This document shows positions 18,349-29,518 of a stretch of 64,000 nt of DNA, piece after piece. Source of the stretch: Diaphorobacter aerolatus. Its GTDB lineage: Bacteria; Pseudomonadota; Gammaproteobacteria; Burkholderiales; Burkholderiaceae_C. The stretch's first letter is position 1; every line of letters starts with the position of its first letter. The notes beneath the pieces were generated by a model. That model was not told the DNA's origin. It worked only from the letters and a program-made list of their open reading frames with translations, and made no database searches. Both the position numbers and the translations under genes were made by a program. Location: assembly GCF_014489535.1 (NCBI RefSeq), contig NZ_CP060783.1, positions 1,612,001 to 1,676,000 on the forward strand. Reading direction: 5' to 3'.

Positions 18349-19002
18349 TCACTGCTTGACCACATCCGCATTGGCAGGTGGCTTGAACTGGAATGCGGTT
18401 GGCGCAAGCGGCGTGTTCACCTGCATGTTGGTGAACGTGAGCACCGAGCGCTGTCCGAAATTGTCGAGGATATCCAGCGTGGCCAGCGTCTCGCCTGCAA
18501 AACCGACGCGCACGCTCTTGATCTGGCCTTCCTTGGCCTTGGGTTCGGCGACCACCCATTGAAGGCCATCCTGATCGGGCGCCGACGACAGATTGAAATC
18601 GGCCTTGAGCGCCGAAAGATCAGGCGCGCTCGCGAGCAGGGCTGCGGGCGTGCTGCCCAGCGCCTGCGATTGCGCGCGCTGGGTGACCTGATTGAGATCT
18701 ATGTCATGCAGCCACAGGGTCTTGCCGTCGGCCACGATGGTCTGCTCGAACGGACGCCGGTAGTCGAAGCGGAAGCGCCCCGGGCGCTGGAATTCGAAAT
18801 TGCCGGTCGAGGTCTTGACCTTGGGCTGCTGCCCATCCTTGGAAGGTGCCGTGACGGTCTGCGTGAAATCAGCGCGACCGCTTTTTGCGCCCTTCATGAA
18901 GCCTTCAAGGCTCTGCATGCCGTCGGCACTCGCAACCTGCGCGCAGGCGGCCAGCACCATGGTCGTGATCAAACGCTTGGTCGTCATCATCTTCATCGTC
19001 AT
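18349..19002 (-). CDS. lolA: Outer-membrane lipoprotein carrier protein LolA
   Basis: Periplasmic chaperone that carries lipoproteins from LolCDE to LolB. About 217 residues with an N-terminal signal peptide (basic MTMKMMTTKRL, then a hydrophobic segment ending AQVASA). The mature part has the LolA pattern RADFTQTV and PGRFRFDYRRPFEQTIVADG, followed by LWLHDIDLNQVTQR. Several in-frame ATGs occur near the start; the first was taken. It lies between ftsK and rarA, 65 bases after ftsK. Confidence 0.94.
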   Translation of the reverse strand: MTMKMMTTKRLITTMVLAACAQVASADGMQSLEGFMKGAKSGRADFTQTVTAPSKDGQQPKVKTSTGNFEFQRPGRFRFDYRRPFEQTIVADGKTLWLHDIDLNQVTQRAQSQALGSTPAALLASAPDLSALKADFNLSSAPDQDGLQWVVAEPKAKEGQIKSVRVGFAGETLATLDILDNFGQRSVLTFTNMQVNTPLAPTAFQFKPPANADVVKQ

Positions 19003-19066
19003 CGAATGGAACTCCTTCAAACGCCGCAGGCGCGATCTCTCTTGGAGCGCGAAACGCGCCACAGGT

Positions 19067-21411
19067 TCACTCGCCGCCGCCAGCGCCGCGCGCGGGCACC
19101 AGCACTTCGCGCTGTCCGCTGGCGGTGAGTGCGCTCACCAGACCGGCATTTTCCATGTCTTCGAGCAGGCGGGCCGAGCGGTTGTAGCCAATGCGGAGCT
19201 TGCGCTGCACATAGGAAATGCTGGCCTTGCGGTCTTTCAGCACGATCTCGACCGCTTGGTCGTACATCGGATCCTTCTCGCCACCGCCCTCGCCGGCTTC
19301 GCCGCCAAAGCCGCTGTCGTCGCCGTCGGTCGTGCCGCCTTCGAGCACGCCTTCGATGTAGTCAGGCTCGCCCTGTGCCTTGAGGTAGCTGACCACGCGG
19401 TGCACTTCCTCGTCGGACACGAACGCACCGTGAACACGGATCGGCAGGCCCGTGCCGCTGGCCATGTAGAGCATGTCACCCATGCCGAGCAGCGCTTCCG
19501 CGCCCATCTGGTCAAGGATGGTGCGGCTGTCGATCTTGCTGCTGACCTGAAAGGCGATGCGCGTCGGAATATTGGCCTTGATCAGGCCGGTGATCACGTC
19601 CACGCTGGGGCGCTGGGTCGCCAGAATCAGGTGAATGCCGGCCGCGCGCGCCTTCTGGGCGAGTCGCGCGATCAACTCTTCGATCTTCTTGCCGACCACC
19701 ATCATCAGGTCGGCCAGTTCGTCGATCACCACCACGATGTGCGGCAGGCGCTGCAGCGGTTCGGGCTCTTCGGGCGTCAGGCTGAACGGGTTGGGAATCG
19801 ATTCCTCGCGCGACTTGGCGTCGTCGATCTTGACGTTGTAGCCCGCGAGATTGCGAACGCCCATCTTGCTCATGAGCTTGTAGCGACGCTCCATCTCGGC
19901 CACGCACCAGTTCAGGCCGTGGGCGGCCTGGCGCATGTCGGTCACCACGGGGCACAACAGGTGCGGAATGCCTTCGTAGACCGACATTTCGAGCATCTTC
20001 GGGTCGATCATCATCAGGCGCACGTCGCGCGCCTCGGCCTTGTACAGCAGTGACAGGATCATCGCGTTGATACCCACCGATTTGCCGGAACCGGTGGTAC
20101 CGGCAACGAGCACGTGGGGCATCTTGGCCAGATCGGCCACGACCGGATTGCCGACGATGTCCTTGCCCAGACCCATGGTCAGCATGCTCTTGGCATCGTG
20201 ATAGACCTGCGAGCCGAGAATCTCGGACAGCTTGATCGACTGGCGCTTGGCGTTCGGCAGTTCGAGCGCCATGAAATTCTTGCCGGGAATCGTCTCGATC
20301 ACGCGGATCGACACCAGCGACAGCGAACGCGCCAGATCCTTGGCGAGATTGACAACCTGCGAGCCCTTCACACCGGTGGCGGGCTCGATCTCGTAACGCG
20401 TGATCACCGGACCGGGCGCAGCGGCCACCACGGCCACGTCCACGCCAAAGTCCTTGAGCTTTTTCTCGATCAGGCGGCTGGTCATCTCCAGCGTCTCGGG
20501 CGAGACCGTTTCCTGTCGCGCCTGCGCCGCATCCAGCAGATCGACCTGCGGCAGCTTGCTGTCGGGAAGCTCGGAGAACAGCGGCTTCTGGCGCTCCTTG
20601 ACGACGCGCGTGCTCTGCGGCGCGTCGGTCAGCACCGGCTCGATGATCTTCACCGGCTGCGGATGGTTTTCCTCGCTCTCGGTGCGCTCCTCGAGCACCA
20701 CTTCCGCGCGCTCGCGGGCCGCGCGCTTGCCTTCGGCCTCGTCCTTGGCCTTCTCGCGCTTGGCGCGACCGCCCTGTACCAGGCCATCGATGCTGCCGCC
20801 GATGCGCTCGGCCAGATGGCCCAGGAAAATCCGAACACCATCGCCGCGCCGAGCACCACGAGAATCACGCAGATCAGGCCGGAGCCCGCGTCTCCCAGCC
20901 AGTTGAGCGCGAACTGGCCCATGGTGTAGCCGAGCATGCCGCCGGCCTGCCCGGGCAGAAAGGTGTCGTAGCGGTACAGGCGGGTCCATTCCAGTGCGGT
21001 GCTCGACAGCAGCAGGATCAACAGCCCCATCCAGAACATCGAGCGGCGCGCCCATGGCCCACGGGCGACTGCACCTGCTCGCCGCCACGCATCCAGTAAG
21101 CCAGCGACGACAGCCAGGCCTTCACGCCAGCGGCAATGCACCACCAGACCGAAAAGCCCAGCGCGTAATAGCTGCCATCGGCAATCCAGGCCCGAGCCGC
21201 CCCAACCAGTTGCGCACCTGCAGGCCATCCCCGCGCCCGATGTGGACCAGGCCGTATCGTGTCCGTTGTAGCTCACGAGCGCCAGCAACCAGAACACCAG
21301 CACCAGCAAGCCGATCAGCAGACCAATTTCATGGCTGAACCGCGCAGCCCAGGATCGCGGTGCCGATTTGCCGCCAGCAGAAGCATTCAAGGTATTGAGG
21401 GAATAGGTCAT
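19067..21411 (-). CDS. ftsK: DNA translocase FtsK (N-terminal part broken by four lost bases)
   Basis: Septal DNA pump that clears chromosomes and activates XerCD at dif. The motor is intact: Walker A ([14 protein letters not shown]), Walker B ([15 protein letters not shown]), and the winged-helix gamma domain that binds KOPS ([20 protein letters not shown]). The N-terminal membrane domain is spread over three frames. Pieces join as [58 protein letters not shown] and MVFGFSW + GHLAERIGG. Four single-base additions, near positions 21231, 21200, 21058 and 20821, restore 782 codons, a normal length. As FtsK is essential or nearly so, sequencing error is the likely cause. Confidence 0.93.
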
Positions 21412-21425
21412 AAGAAACTGAAAGG

Positions 21426-21516
21426 CTAGGGCCTGTTCACACAACGCATGGAGATCGCACCGCCCAGGACTGCACAGTCCGTCGGGCACCCCGTGGCTTG
21501 CGTGAACACGCTCTAG
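21426..21516. repeat. 91-base element with 19-base imperfect terminal inverted repeats, upstream of ftsK
   Basis: Ends CTAGGGCCTGTTCACACAA and (complement of the other end) CTAGAGCGTGTTCACGCAA match at 15 of 19 positions. Inside is a GGACTG-CA-CAGTCC hairpin. The architecture resembles a miniature inverted-repeat element. It carries no coding capacity and lies 15 bases upstream of the ftsK start, where it could affect the promoter. Confidence 0.6.
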
Positions 21517-22892
<1,376 letters not shown>

Positions 22893-22934
22893 GTAGCTGT
22901 TGGCGCTTGAGCGCTGCCCTCTGCCGCAGGCGGG

Positions 22935-23135
22935 AGAGGGAGGGAGAAAGCCAGCACGAGCGCAGCGAAGTGCCGAACACGCCTCCCCGTATTCCACTGA
23001 CTTGCGGCGGTTGTCCGAGCAAAGCGCGCCAGCGCGTAGCGAGTTCTGCCGCAGGTATTCAAAGCGCTTTTTGGGTGACTTTTTGGGCAAGACCAAAAAG
23101 TTACTGCGCCGCCGGGCGCACTCCCGGCCCCGGGA
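22935..23135. repeat. Dispersed palindromic intergenic repeat, copy 1
   Basis: Shares a ~180-base block with a second copy near 60.9-61.1 kb. Common parts include ACTTGCGGCGGTTGTCCGAG, GAGTTCTGCCGCAGGTATTC, AAAGCGCTTTTTGG and TGCGCCGCCGGGCGCA. Its central hairpin has arms GTGACTTTTTGG and CCAAAAAGTTAC around GCAAGA. It fills the gap between trxB and rpmB. It is non-coding: open frames through it have no family resemblance. Confidence 0.85.
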
Positions 23136-23163
23136 AGAAAACCATCGGCAGCAGAATTCAGGC

Positions 23164-23169
23164 TATAAT
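23164..23169 (+). promoter_or_regulatory. Candidate -10 element for rpmB-rpmG
   Basis: A perfect TATAAT lies about 140 bases upstream of rpmB, just beyond the palindromic repeat. The hexamer 17 bases upstream is a poor -35, so only the -10 can be proposed. Confidence 0.4.
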
Positions 23170-23311
23170 CCTTGGCTTTGCTGAATATTCGACCGCATCA
23201 CGCGGCCCGAGGACGGCAAACAAGGGTTACCGCCACCCATTCCAAACTGGCGAGGTGAGGTTGCCAGCACATCAGGTGCAGGCAACCGTGAAACTTATAG
23301 GTGTTGTCCTC

Positions 23312-23545
23312 ATGGCACGCGTATGTGAAGTAACGGGCAAGAAGCCCATGGTGGGAAACAACGTTTCCCACGCCAACAACAAGACCAAGCGTCGTTTCCT
23401 CCCCAACCTGCAATACCGCCGTTTTTGGGTCGAGACCGAAAACCGTTGGGTGCGCCTGCGCGTCTCCAGCGCTGCTCTGCGCCTGATCGACAAGAACGGT
23501 ATTGACTCCGTGCTCGCAGACATGCGCGCTCGTGGCCAAGCTTAA
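23312..23545 (+). CDS. rpmB: 50S ribosomal protein L28
   Basis: A 77-residue L28: [20 protein letters not shown], then [18 protein letters not shown]. The ATG is set by homology; a long upstream open frame is not protein-like. It is the first gene of rpmB-rpmG, the usual pairing. The Cys near the N-terminus of zinc-binding L28 forms is reduced to a single Cys, so this is the zinc-free type. Confidence 0.97.
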   Translation: MARVCEVTGKKPMVGNNVSHANNKTKRRFLPNLQYRRFWVETENRWVRLRVSSAALRLIDKNGIDSVLADMRARGQA

Positions 23546-23571
23546 TTCCCTAACCTAAAGGAGAAAAAATC

Positions 23572-23742
23572 ATGGCTTCTAAAGGCGGACGCGAAAAGAT
23601 CAAGCTGGAATCCACTGCGGGTACCGGCCACTTCTACACCACCACGAAGAACAAGAAGACAATGCCTGAAAAGATGTTGATCAGCAAGTTCGACCCCAAG
23701 GCTCGCAAGCACGTCGAGTACAAGGAAATCAAGCTGAAGTGA
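23572..23742 (+). CDS. rpmG: 50S ribosomal protein L33
   Basis: A 56-residue L33 too short for most gene finders' cut-offs: [20 protein letters not shown], ending [13 protein letters not shown]. It has a good AAAGGAGA ribosome-binding site and starts 26 bases after rpmB. It lacks the CxxC pairs of zinc-binding L33, so it is the zinc-independent form. A hairpin terminator follows. Confidence 0.97.
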   Translation: MASKGGREKIKLESTAGTGHFYTTTKNKKTMPEKMLISKFDPKARKHVEYKEIKLK

Positions 23743-23770
23743 TCATTTTCATTTCGGCCTGACCACAGGA

Positions 23771-23808
23771 AACCGCCCGCAGCATCAGAGGCTCAGGCGG
23801 TTTTTTTA
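23771..23808 (+). terminator. Rho-independent terminator after rpmG
   Basis: AAACCGCC pairs with GGCGGTTT, followed by a run of T's, about 30 bases after the rpmG stop. Confidence 0.85.
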
Positions 23809-23895
23809 TGGCCGATCGATCGGGTTGCCCATATGACAACGCCGACATTGCCGAACTTCTAAAATGCTCGGTGACGCCTTCATGGAAGGCGTCCA

Positions 23896-24081
23896 CGTTC
23901 TCAGGGCGGGGTGAAATTCCCCACCGGCGGTATCCGGTGCGATGGTTCTATGGGGCCATCAAGACATCGGCAGCCCGCGAGCGCCACAGTGGCACTTGCA
24001 GCAATGCAAGGGTCCGGTGGGTCAGCAGATCTGGTGAGATGCCAGAGCCGACGGTCACAGTCCGGATGAAAGAGAAACGTG
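23896..24081 (+). promoter_or_regulatory. FMN riboswitch (RFN element)
   Basis: The conserved FMN aptamer parts are all present in order: TTCTCAGGGCGGGGTGAAAT, CCCACCGGCGGTA, AGCCCGCGAGCG, GATCTGGTGAGATGCCAGAG, CCGACGGTCACAGTCCGGAT and the closing GAAAGAGAAACG. It lies upstream of the lumazine synthase gene with about 135 bases between, so FMN should lower RibH expression. The expression platform was not resolved, but a start-codon-sequestering or terminating structure in the 24085-24216 spacer is expected. Confidence 0.95.
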
Positions 24082-24216
24082 AGGTCATATGCACTCGCGC
24101 TCGGGTGGGCTCGTCGTCCTGTGGACGGCGCCGCCGCCACGCATTGCGAGGGCATGTGGTTTCGCGCGCCCTGATTCATTCAACGCTTTGAACTGTAAAG
24201 AAGTCGAGAAAAGCAA

Positions 24217-24756
24217 ATGAATCAGACTGATGTTCAACATCTCCCCCAGGCTGCCAGCACGCCGGCAGTACCTTCCCACACCCGCATCGCCGTCATCAGT
24301 GCCAACTGGCATGACGACATCGTGCATCAGGCACGCGATTCGGCGATCAAGCGACTCGTGGAGCTGGGCGCCACCGCCTCACACATCGAGACGTTCGAAT
24401 TGCCCGGTGCGTTCGAGATTCCGCTGCTGGCCAAGAAGCTCGCGGATTCTGGACAGTTCGACGCGGTGATCGCCTGCGCGCTGATCGTCAACGGCGGCAT
24501 CTACCGCCATGAGTTCGTGACCACGGCCGTGATCGATGGCCTCATGCGCGTCCAGCTCGACTCCGGCGTGCCGGTGTTCTCGGTGGCGCTCACGCCGCTC
24601 AACTTCCACGATCACGACGAGCACCGCGACTACTTCTTCCATCACTTCGTCAAAAAGGGCGAAGAAGCCGCGAACGCGTGCGCCCGCACGCTCGCCCAGC
24701 ACGCGGCGGTCAACGAGAAGCTGCTTGTTGCAACTGCTGCCGCGGCAAGCGTCTGA
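24217..24756 (+). CDS. ribH: 6,7-dimethyl-8-ribityllumazine synthase, type II (RibH2-like)
   Basis: Condenses 5-amino-6-ribitylaminouracil with 3,4-dihydroxybutanone phosphate in riboflavin synthesis. The 179-residue protein resembles the decameric RibH2 type of Brucella and Mesorhizobium more than the usual icosahedral RibH: it has IAVISANWHDDIVHQARDSA, ELPGAFEIPLLAKKL, GGIYRHEFVTTAVIDGLMRV and VFSVALTPLNFHDHDEHRDY. An FMN riboswitch directly precedes it, and no ribB/ribE follows. A separate housekeeping ribH would be expected elsewhere in the genome. The catalytic-His region is present, so activity is likely. Confidence 0.9.
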   Translation: MNQTDVQHLPQAASTPAVPSHTRIAVISANWHDDIVHQARDSAIKRLVELGATASHIETFELPGAFEIPLLAKKLADSGQFDAVIACALIVNGGIYRHEFVTTAVIDGLMRVQLDSGVPVFSVALTPLNFHDHDEHRDYFFHHFVKKGEEAANACARTLAQHAAVNEKLLVATAAAASV

Positions 24757-24769
24757 GTTCCTGCGCGCG

Positions 24770-24796
24770 AACCAGCCCCGTGGGTGGGGCTTGGTT
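24770..24796. terminator. Hairpin between converging ribH and desaturase genes
   Basis: AACCAGCCCC pairs imperfectly with GGGGCTTGGTT around a short loop. There is no T-run, so termination is plausible only because of the convergent layout. Confidence 0.4.
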
Positions 24797-24812
24797 GCCG
24801 GCCGTTCCGTCT

Positions 24813-26027
24813 CTACGCGTGCGCGGCGCGCAGCCGCCTCGAAAAGTCCTGCAGCGTCTTGATGCCGCTGGCCTCGGCACGCTGGCACCAGGCCTGCAGA
24901 TCGGCCGTGAGCTGTTCGCGCGACTGCGAGGTGTTCATCCACAACTGGCGCAGTTCCTCACGCATCGTGATCATCTTGTCGAGCACCGGATGTTCGGCGC
25001 GCGCCACCGCCAGCTTGCCGTGCCAGCGGGCTGGCACCTTGTCGCTGTCGCGGTGCAGCCAGCGCTTGGCAGCGCGCATGGCGCTCACATCGGCCTTGCG
25101 TGCCTTGAGTGATTCCAGTTCCTCGCGGCAGGCCCGGCGCACGCCGCGCGCATAGCGGGCCATGACCTCGTAGCGGTGGGCGATCACGGCCTCGAGCGTC
25201 TTCTCGTCGGCCACCGGCTTGACCTCGCCGAGCTGTAGCTTCGGCGGAACCTTCTTCACCTTGGCCCAGCCGATCTTCTGCATCGCGCTGATGTACAACC
25301 AGCCGATGTCGAACTCGTACTTCTTCACCGAAAACTTGGCCGAAGTCGGATAGGTGTGATGGTTGTTGTGCAGTTCTTCGCCGCCGATCACGATGCCCCA
25401 GGGCACGAGATTGGTCGATGCGTCCGCCGCCTCGAAATTGCGGTAGCCCCAGAAGTGCCCCACGCCGTTCACGACGCCTGCGGCCCAGAACGGAATCCAC
25501 AGCATCTGCACGGCCCAGACCGTGAGGCCGATGCCGCCGAACAGCATTACGTTGAGGATCAGCATCAGGCCCACGCCCTGCCAGGCAAAGCGTGAATAAA
25601 CATTGCGCTCGACCCAGTCATCGGGCGTGCCATGACCGAATTTTTTGAGCGTCTCGGCGTTTTTTGCCTCGGCGCGGTACAGCTCGGCGCCTCGCCACAT
25701 GACGGTGTTCAGGCCACGCGTCTGCGGGCTGTGCGGATCGTCCTCGGTCTCGCACCTGGCGTGGTGCTTGCGGTGGATCGACACCCATTCCTTTGTCTGC
25801 ATGCCCGTGCCCAGCCACAGCCAGAAGCGGAAGAAATGCGAGGGAACAGCGCCCAGATCGAGCGAACGATGCGCCTGCGAGCGATGCAGAAAAATCGTCA
25901 CCGCCGCAATCGTGATGTGCGTGGTAGCAAGCGTGTAGAGAGCGATCTGCCACCAGGACAGGTCCCATGCACCATGGGCCAGCCAGTCGATGACAGCGTT
26001 CAGCACAGGCCAGTCGGGTAACAACAT
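24813..26027 (-). CDS. Membrane fatty acid (acyl-CoA type) desaturase
   Basis: A 404-residue integral-membrane di-iron desaturase. The three histidine boxes are present: HRSQAH, HRKHHA and, towards the C-terminus, EELHNNHHTYPT, as in delta-9 DesC/acyl-CoA desaturases. Four membrane segments surround the boxes. Compared with classical enzymes it carries an extra ~130-residue soluble C-terminal region, charged and helical (RRACREELESLKARKADVSA), which is usual for the Burkholderiales version. It probably introduces a double bond into saturated acyl chains for membrane fluidity. It converges with ribH. Confidence 0.9.
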   Translation of the reverse strand: MLLPDWPVLNAVIDWLAHGAWDLSWWQIALYTLATTHITIAAVTIFLHRSQAHRSLDLGAVPSHFFRFWLWLGTGMQTKEWVSIHRKHHARCETEDDPHSPQTRGLNTVMWRGAELYRAEAKNAETLKKFGHGTPDDWVERNVYSRFAWQGVGLMLILNVMLFGGIGLTVWAVQMLWIPFWAAGVVNGVGHFWGYRNFEAADASTNLVPWGIVIGGEELHNNHHTYPTSAKFSVKKYEFDIGWLYISAMQKIGWAKVKKVPPKLQLGEVKPVADEKTLEAVIAHRYEVMARYARGVRRACREELESLKARKADVSAMRAAKRWLHRDSDKVPARWHGKLAVARAEHPVLDKMITMREELRQLWMNTSQSREQLTADLQAWCQRAEASGIKTLQDFSRRLRAAHA

Positions 26028-26214
26028 AGATAGTCAGCCCTGAAAAATCCGTCAAACCGAAAAATCGCGGCACCGTTCCGTCGCGCATGGGACGCGCAGG
26101 CTCCATCGGCAACCTGCCCGCCCCTCATAGACGCCGATAACCGCTGAGGGTTCCTCAAACGGCGCAACTTTGCGGCAGATTTACCTTGGTGCCAACGGGC
26201 GCGGGCGGTACTTC

Positions 26215-27489
26215 CTACTTGCGCGTCCAGACGGCGGCGAAAAAACCATCCGTCTGGTGCGTGTGCGGCCAAAGCCTTAGGTAGCGTGTGTGGCTTTCGC
26301 CGCCGCTGCAAAGCGTGTCGGCGGACGCCACCTTGAGCTGCGTGAGCAATTCGCCCGCGTCCTGCACCACGAAGTCGGGATGCGCGGCAGTGAACGCTTC
26401 GGCAATCGCCTCGTTTTCCTGTGGAAGCAGGCTGCAGGTCGCATAGATCAGCCGACCGCCGGACTTGAGCAGCCGCGCCGCGCTCGTGAGAATCGCGGTC
26501 TGTTTTTGCGCGAGTTCCACCAGCGCTTCGGGCGACTGACGCCATTTGAGATCGGGATTGCGGCGCACGGTGCCCAGTCCCGAGCATGGCGCATCGACCA
26601 GCACGCGGTCGATCTTGCCCGCGAGCCGCTTGATGCGTTCATCGCGCTCATGCGCCAGCGCCGCCGGATGCACGTTCGAGAGGCCCGAACGCGCCAGACG
26701 TGGCTTGAGCGCTTCCAGGCGATGGGCGGACACGTCAAACGCATAAAGGCGCCCCGTGCTGCGCATCGACGCGCCAATCGCAAGCGTCTTGCCGCCCGCT
26801 CCGGCGCAAAAATCAACCACCATCTCGCCGCGCTTGGCATCGAGCAGCAGCGCGAGCAGTTGCGAGCCCTCGTCCTGCACCTCGATCGCGCCGCGCGTGA
26901 ACGCATCGAGCTTGCTGAGTGGCGGCTTGCCGTCGATACGCAGACCGAGCGGCGAGTACGGCGTGGCCACTGCCTTGATGCCGGACTTGGCGAGCTCCTT
27001 CTGCACCGGGTCGCGCTTGTCCTTGAGTGCATTCACACGCAGATCGAGCGGTGCGGGCTGCGCCATGCTGTCAGCAAGCGCCCAAAAACCTTCTTCGCTC
27101 AACTGTGCCTTCAGGGGCTCTACCAGCCATTCCGGCAGATTGTGGCGATGGTGCGCCATCAACTCCTCTGGCTTGATGCTGTCGCAGTCATCGAGCCACT
27201 TGATTTCCTGGTCGGAGAGCGCGCTTTTCAAATAATCGTGCGCGCCGTGAAAGCCGAGGATCGCGAGGCGGCGCTCGCGCGGGCCGCTGCCGGAGCGCGC
27301 CAACTGCTCGAACAGCAGCTTCTTGCGCAGCACGGCGTAGGTGGTTTCGGCCAACGTCGCGCGCTCGCGCGGGCCGAGGTTGCGGTGATCGCGAAAAAAA
27401 CGGGAGACCACGGCATCGGCCGGGTGTTCAAAAGTGAGAACCTGCCTGATCAGCTCGGCGCAGGCATCCAGAAGGGCTTTGGGGTGCAT
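26215..27489 (-). CDS. rRNA (cytosine-C5) methyltransferase, RsmB/NOL1-NOP2-sun family
   Basis: A SAM-dependent 5-methylcytosine methyltransferase of about 424 residues. The N-terminal part is an RsmB-like RNA-binding domain. The catalytic part has the SAM motif (VVDFCAGAGGKTLAIG), the motif IV Cys (LVDAPCSGLGTVRRNPDLKW) and the motif VI nucleophile (LIYATCSLLPQENE). The start is the ATG at MHPKALLDACAEL; an upstream extension does not look like protein. It could be RsmB itself or a paralogue, as no separate NusB domain is obvious. Confidence 0.88.
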   Translation of the reverse strand: MHPKALLDACAELIRQVLTFEHPADAVVSRFFRDHRNLGPRERATLAETTYAVLRKKLLFEQLARSGSGPRERRLAILGFHGAHDYLKSALSDQEIKWLDDCDSIKPEELMAHHRHNLPEWLVEPLKAQLSEEGFWALADSMAQPAPLDLRVNALKDKRDPVQKELAKSGIKAVATPYSPLGLRIDGKPPLSKLDAFTRGAIEVQDEGSQLLALLLDAKRGEMVVDFCAGAGGKTLAIGASMRSTGRLYAFDVSAHRLEALKPRLARSGLSNVHPAALAHERDERIKRLAGKIDRVLVDAPCSGLGTVRRNPDLKWRQSPEALVELAQKQTAILTSAARLLKSGGRLIYATCSLLPQENEAIAEAFTAAHPDFVVQDAGELLTQLKVASADTLCSGGESHTRYLRLWPHTHQTDGFFAAVWTRK

Positions 27490-27577
27490 CCCGTGATTGT
27501 CCCATCTTGCGCAAATCCCTTGGGATCCCCTGCACGAATCGACCGGCGCATTGTGAGCGCGGATCGTCTTTTTGCCA

Positions 27578-29451
27578 TCAGCCGCGCACGAACACCGGCT
27601 CACCGGCGAACAAGGCCCACTGCTCCTTGCTGCCTGCCACCTCGGTCGGCACCACGATCATCATGCCCGGCAGCCCGATGCGTTGCTCAAGCTCCGCGCA
27701 CCACTGGCGCTGAACGGCATCCTCGTTGCGAGTCAGGGTCACCAGCACGACGTAGACCTTGCGATCCGGCAGGCTGGCAAGCCTGCGTCGAACGACCCAG
27801 CCTTGCCGCACCGGCAGCATGCGCTGCATTTCCGCCTGCAGCTCGGCCAGCTCAAACGCCGTGAGGTCATGGCGCATCGCCGAATCCATCAGGCCGCTGC
27901 GGTTCAGTTCCTGCACCACCTCGGCCTCGGTGTTCTCGCCCTCGCGGCGCCGCTCGCGCCAGAGTTTCAGCGCCTGCTCCTGAAATTCGCGGCCTTCGCG
28001 CGGCGTATCCAGTTCACCGACCGCCATGCGAGCCGCCCAAAGGCGGTGCGTTGGATGGTTGCTCCAGAGACGGTCCAAGTACTGAATCGCGCGCTCCGGA
28101 TCGCTCTGCATGAGACATTGCACCATGCCGATGAGCGCATCGGCATTCACCGGATCGCGATCAAGCGCCTGCTGGTAGAGCCCGTTCGCCGCACTGGAGG
28201 CGGGATTCAGGCGGCGGATCAGATCGGCCGCCTCGACCTGCTCGGCCACGCTGCGGCTCGGGCCGCCGGATTGCAGCTCCATCACGCGGGCACGCGCACG
28301 TTGAAGGCGCGCGTGGTGGCGTTTCCATTCGTCGGCGTTCTCCTTGCACCAGGCGCGGTCGAAATGATCGACCCAATGCGCCGCCGCCTTGCCGAGCAGC
28401 GACAGCGCGCCCTGCTGGGACCATTGCTGCGGCAGGCTGGCCCGGTCGCCGCCGAGCGCCTTGACACGCTCGCGCAGAACCGGATGCGTATCGTCCACGC
28501 TCGAGAGTTGCTGCATCGCCCTGCGCAGGGTTTCCTTGGCGAATACGGGTTCCGGTGCCTCAACGAGGATGCGCTGCATCGCCCGAAACGGTCCGAGCGG
28601 CAGCGGCTCGCGCGCCGCCTGCGCCCAGTGCAGCTCCCAGAATCGTGTATTCAGCCAGGCGCTCTTGATCTGCGTTTCCACCAGCGATGCGCCCGCCTCC
28701 TCGCGCCCCAGCAGCTTCGCAGCGATGCGGTCGGCCTCGTATTCGTCCTGCCTGGCCATCGCAAACGTGCGTGCGACAAACCGCGGCGAATACCAGCGCA
28801 GAAACGCCTGCGTGGTCACGGCGAACGGGCTCGCCGAGTCTTCCATGCTGTCGTAGAGACGACTCCAGCTCATGCGCGTGCGGTACACCCAGGAACTGAG
28901 CTTGCCATGGTCGCCGCGCAGGTGACCGTATTCATGCGCCAGCACGGCGAGCATGCGGCGCTTGTCCAGCGCCATCAGTATCGGCAGGCCGATGATCAAC
29001 TCATTGCGCGCCCCGCCGAACACGCCCAGCGTGGCACCTGCCGCACGCTGGCGTTGAATTCGTCATTGAGATACACCTCGTGAATCGGTGGGCCCTTGAT
29101 CTTGTGCTGAATCCGCTCAAGCGCCTTGAACAGCTCGGGCGCTTCGTCACGCGAGATGCGCTCGCCCTCGGGCGGCTCGATCCTTACCCACAGCGCCTGC
29201 AGGCTGACCCAGAGCAGGCCGAAACCGGTCAGCGTCATCATCACCCAGGCAAAGCGAAAGCGGCCGCTGATCAATTGCGGCAGACAAAAGGCGAGAATGC
29301 CGATGGCGAGCGCGGCGCAGCCCACCACCCACAGATAGCCCAGCGCGGCAAACCAGACGACCCGGCGACGGTAGGCGCGGCTATCCTCGGCGCACTGCTG
29401 TTCGCTGCGGCGCGCCAGATGCACAAAATCGGCGTATTCCATCTCCCGCAA
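27578..29451 (-). CDS. Membrane-anchored M48 family metallopeptidase (frame broken)
   Basis: The N-terminal 130-odd residues (two hydrophobic segments, then EAPELFKALERIQHKIKGPP and DEFNASVRQ) and the rest (FGGARNELIIGLPILMAL onwards) are in different frames. One added base near 29040 joins them into 624 residues. The zinc motif is HEYGHLRGDHG, with the third ligand in DEYEADRIAAKLLG. The C-terminal half is alpha-helical with TPR-like character (VNADALIGMVQCLMQSDPER). It is likely a membrane protease of the M48 type with a substrate-recognition extension; the target is unknown. This is the second M48 gene in the window and is not closely similar to the first. Confidence 0.83.
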
Positions 29452-29518
29452 TCTCCTCTTTTAATGCGTATTCTTTTTGCATGGTAACCATGTCTTCAGA
29501 CCATCTTCCCCATTGATC

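Noticed and set aside
17026-19128. A 700-codon plus-strand open frame opposite rarA and lolA
   Set aside because: It spans two well-identified minus-strand genes and their spacer, and its product has the composition of an antisense shadow.
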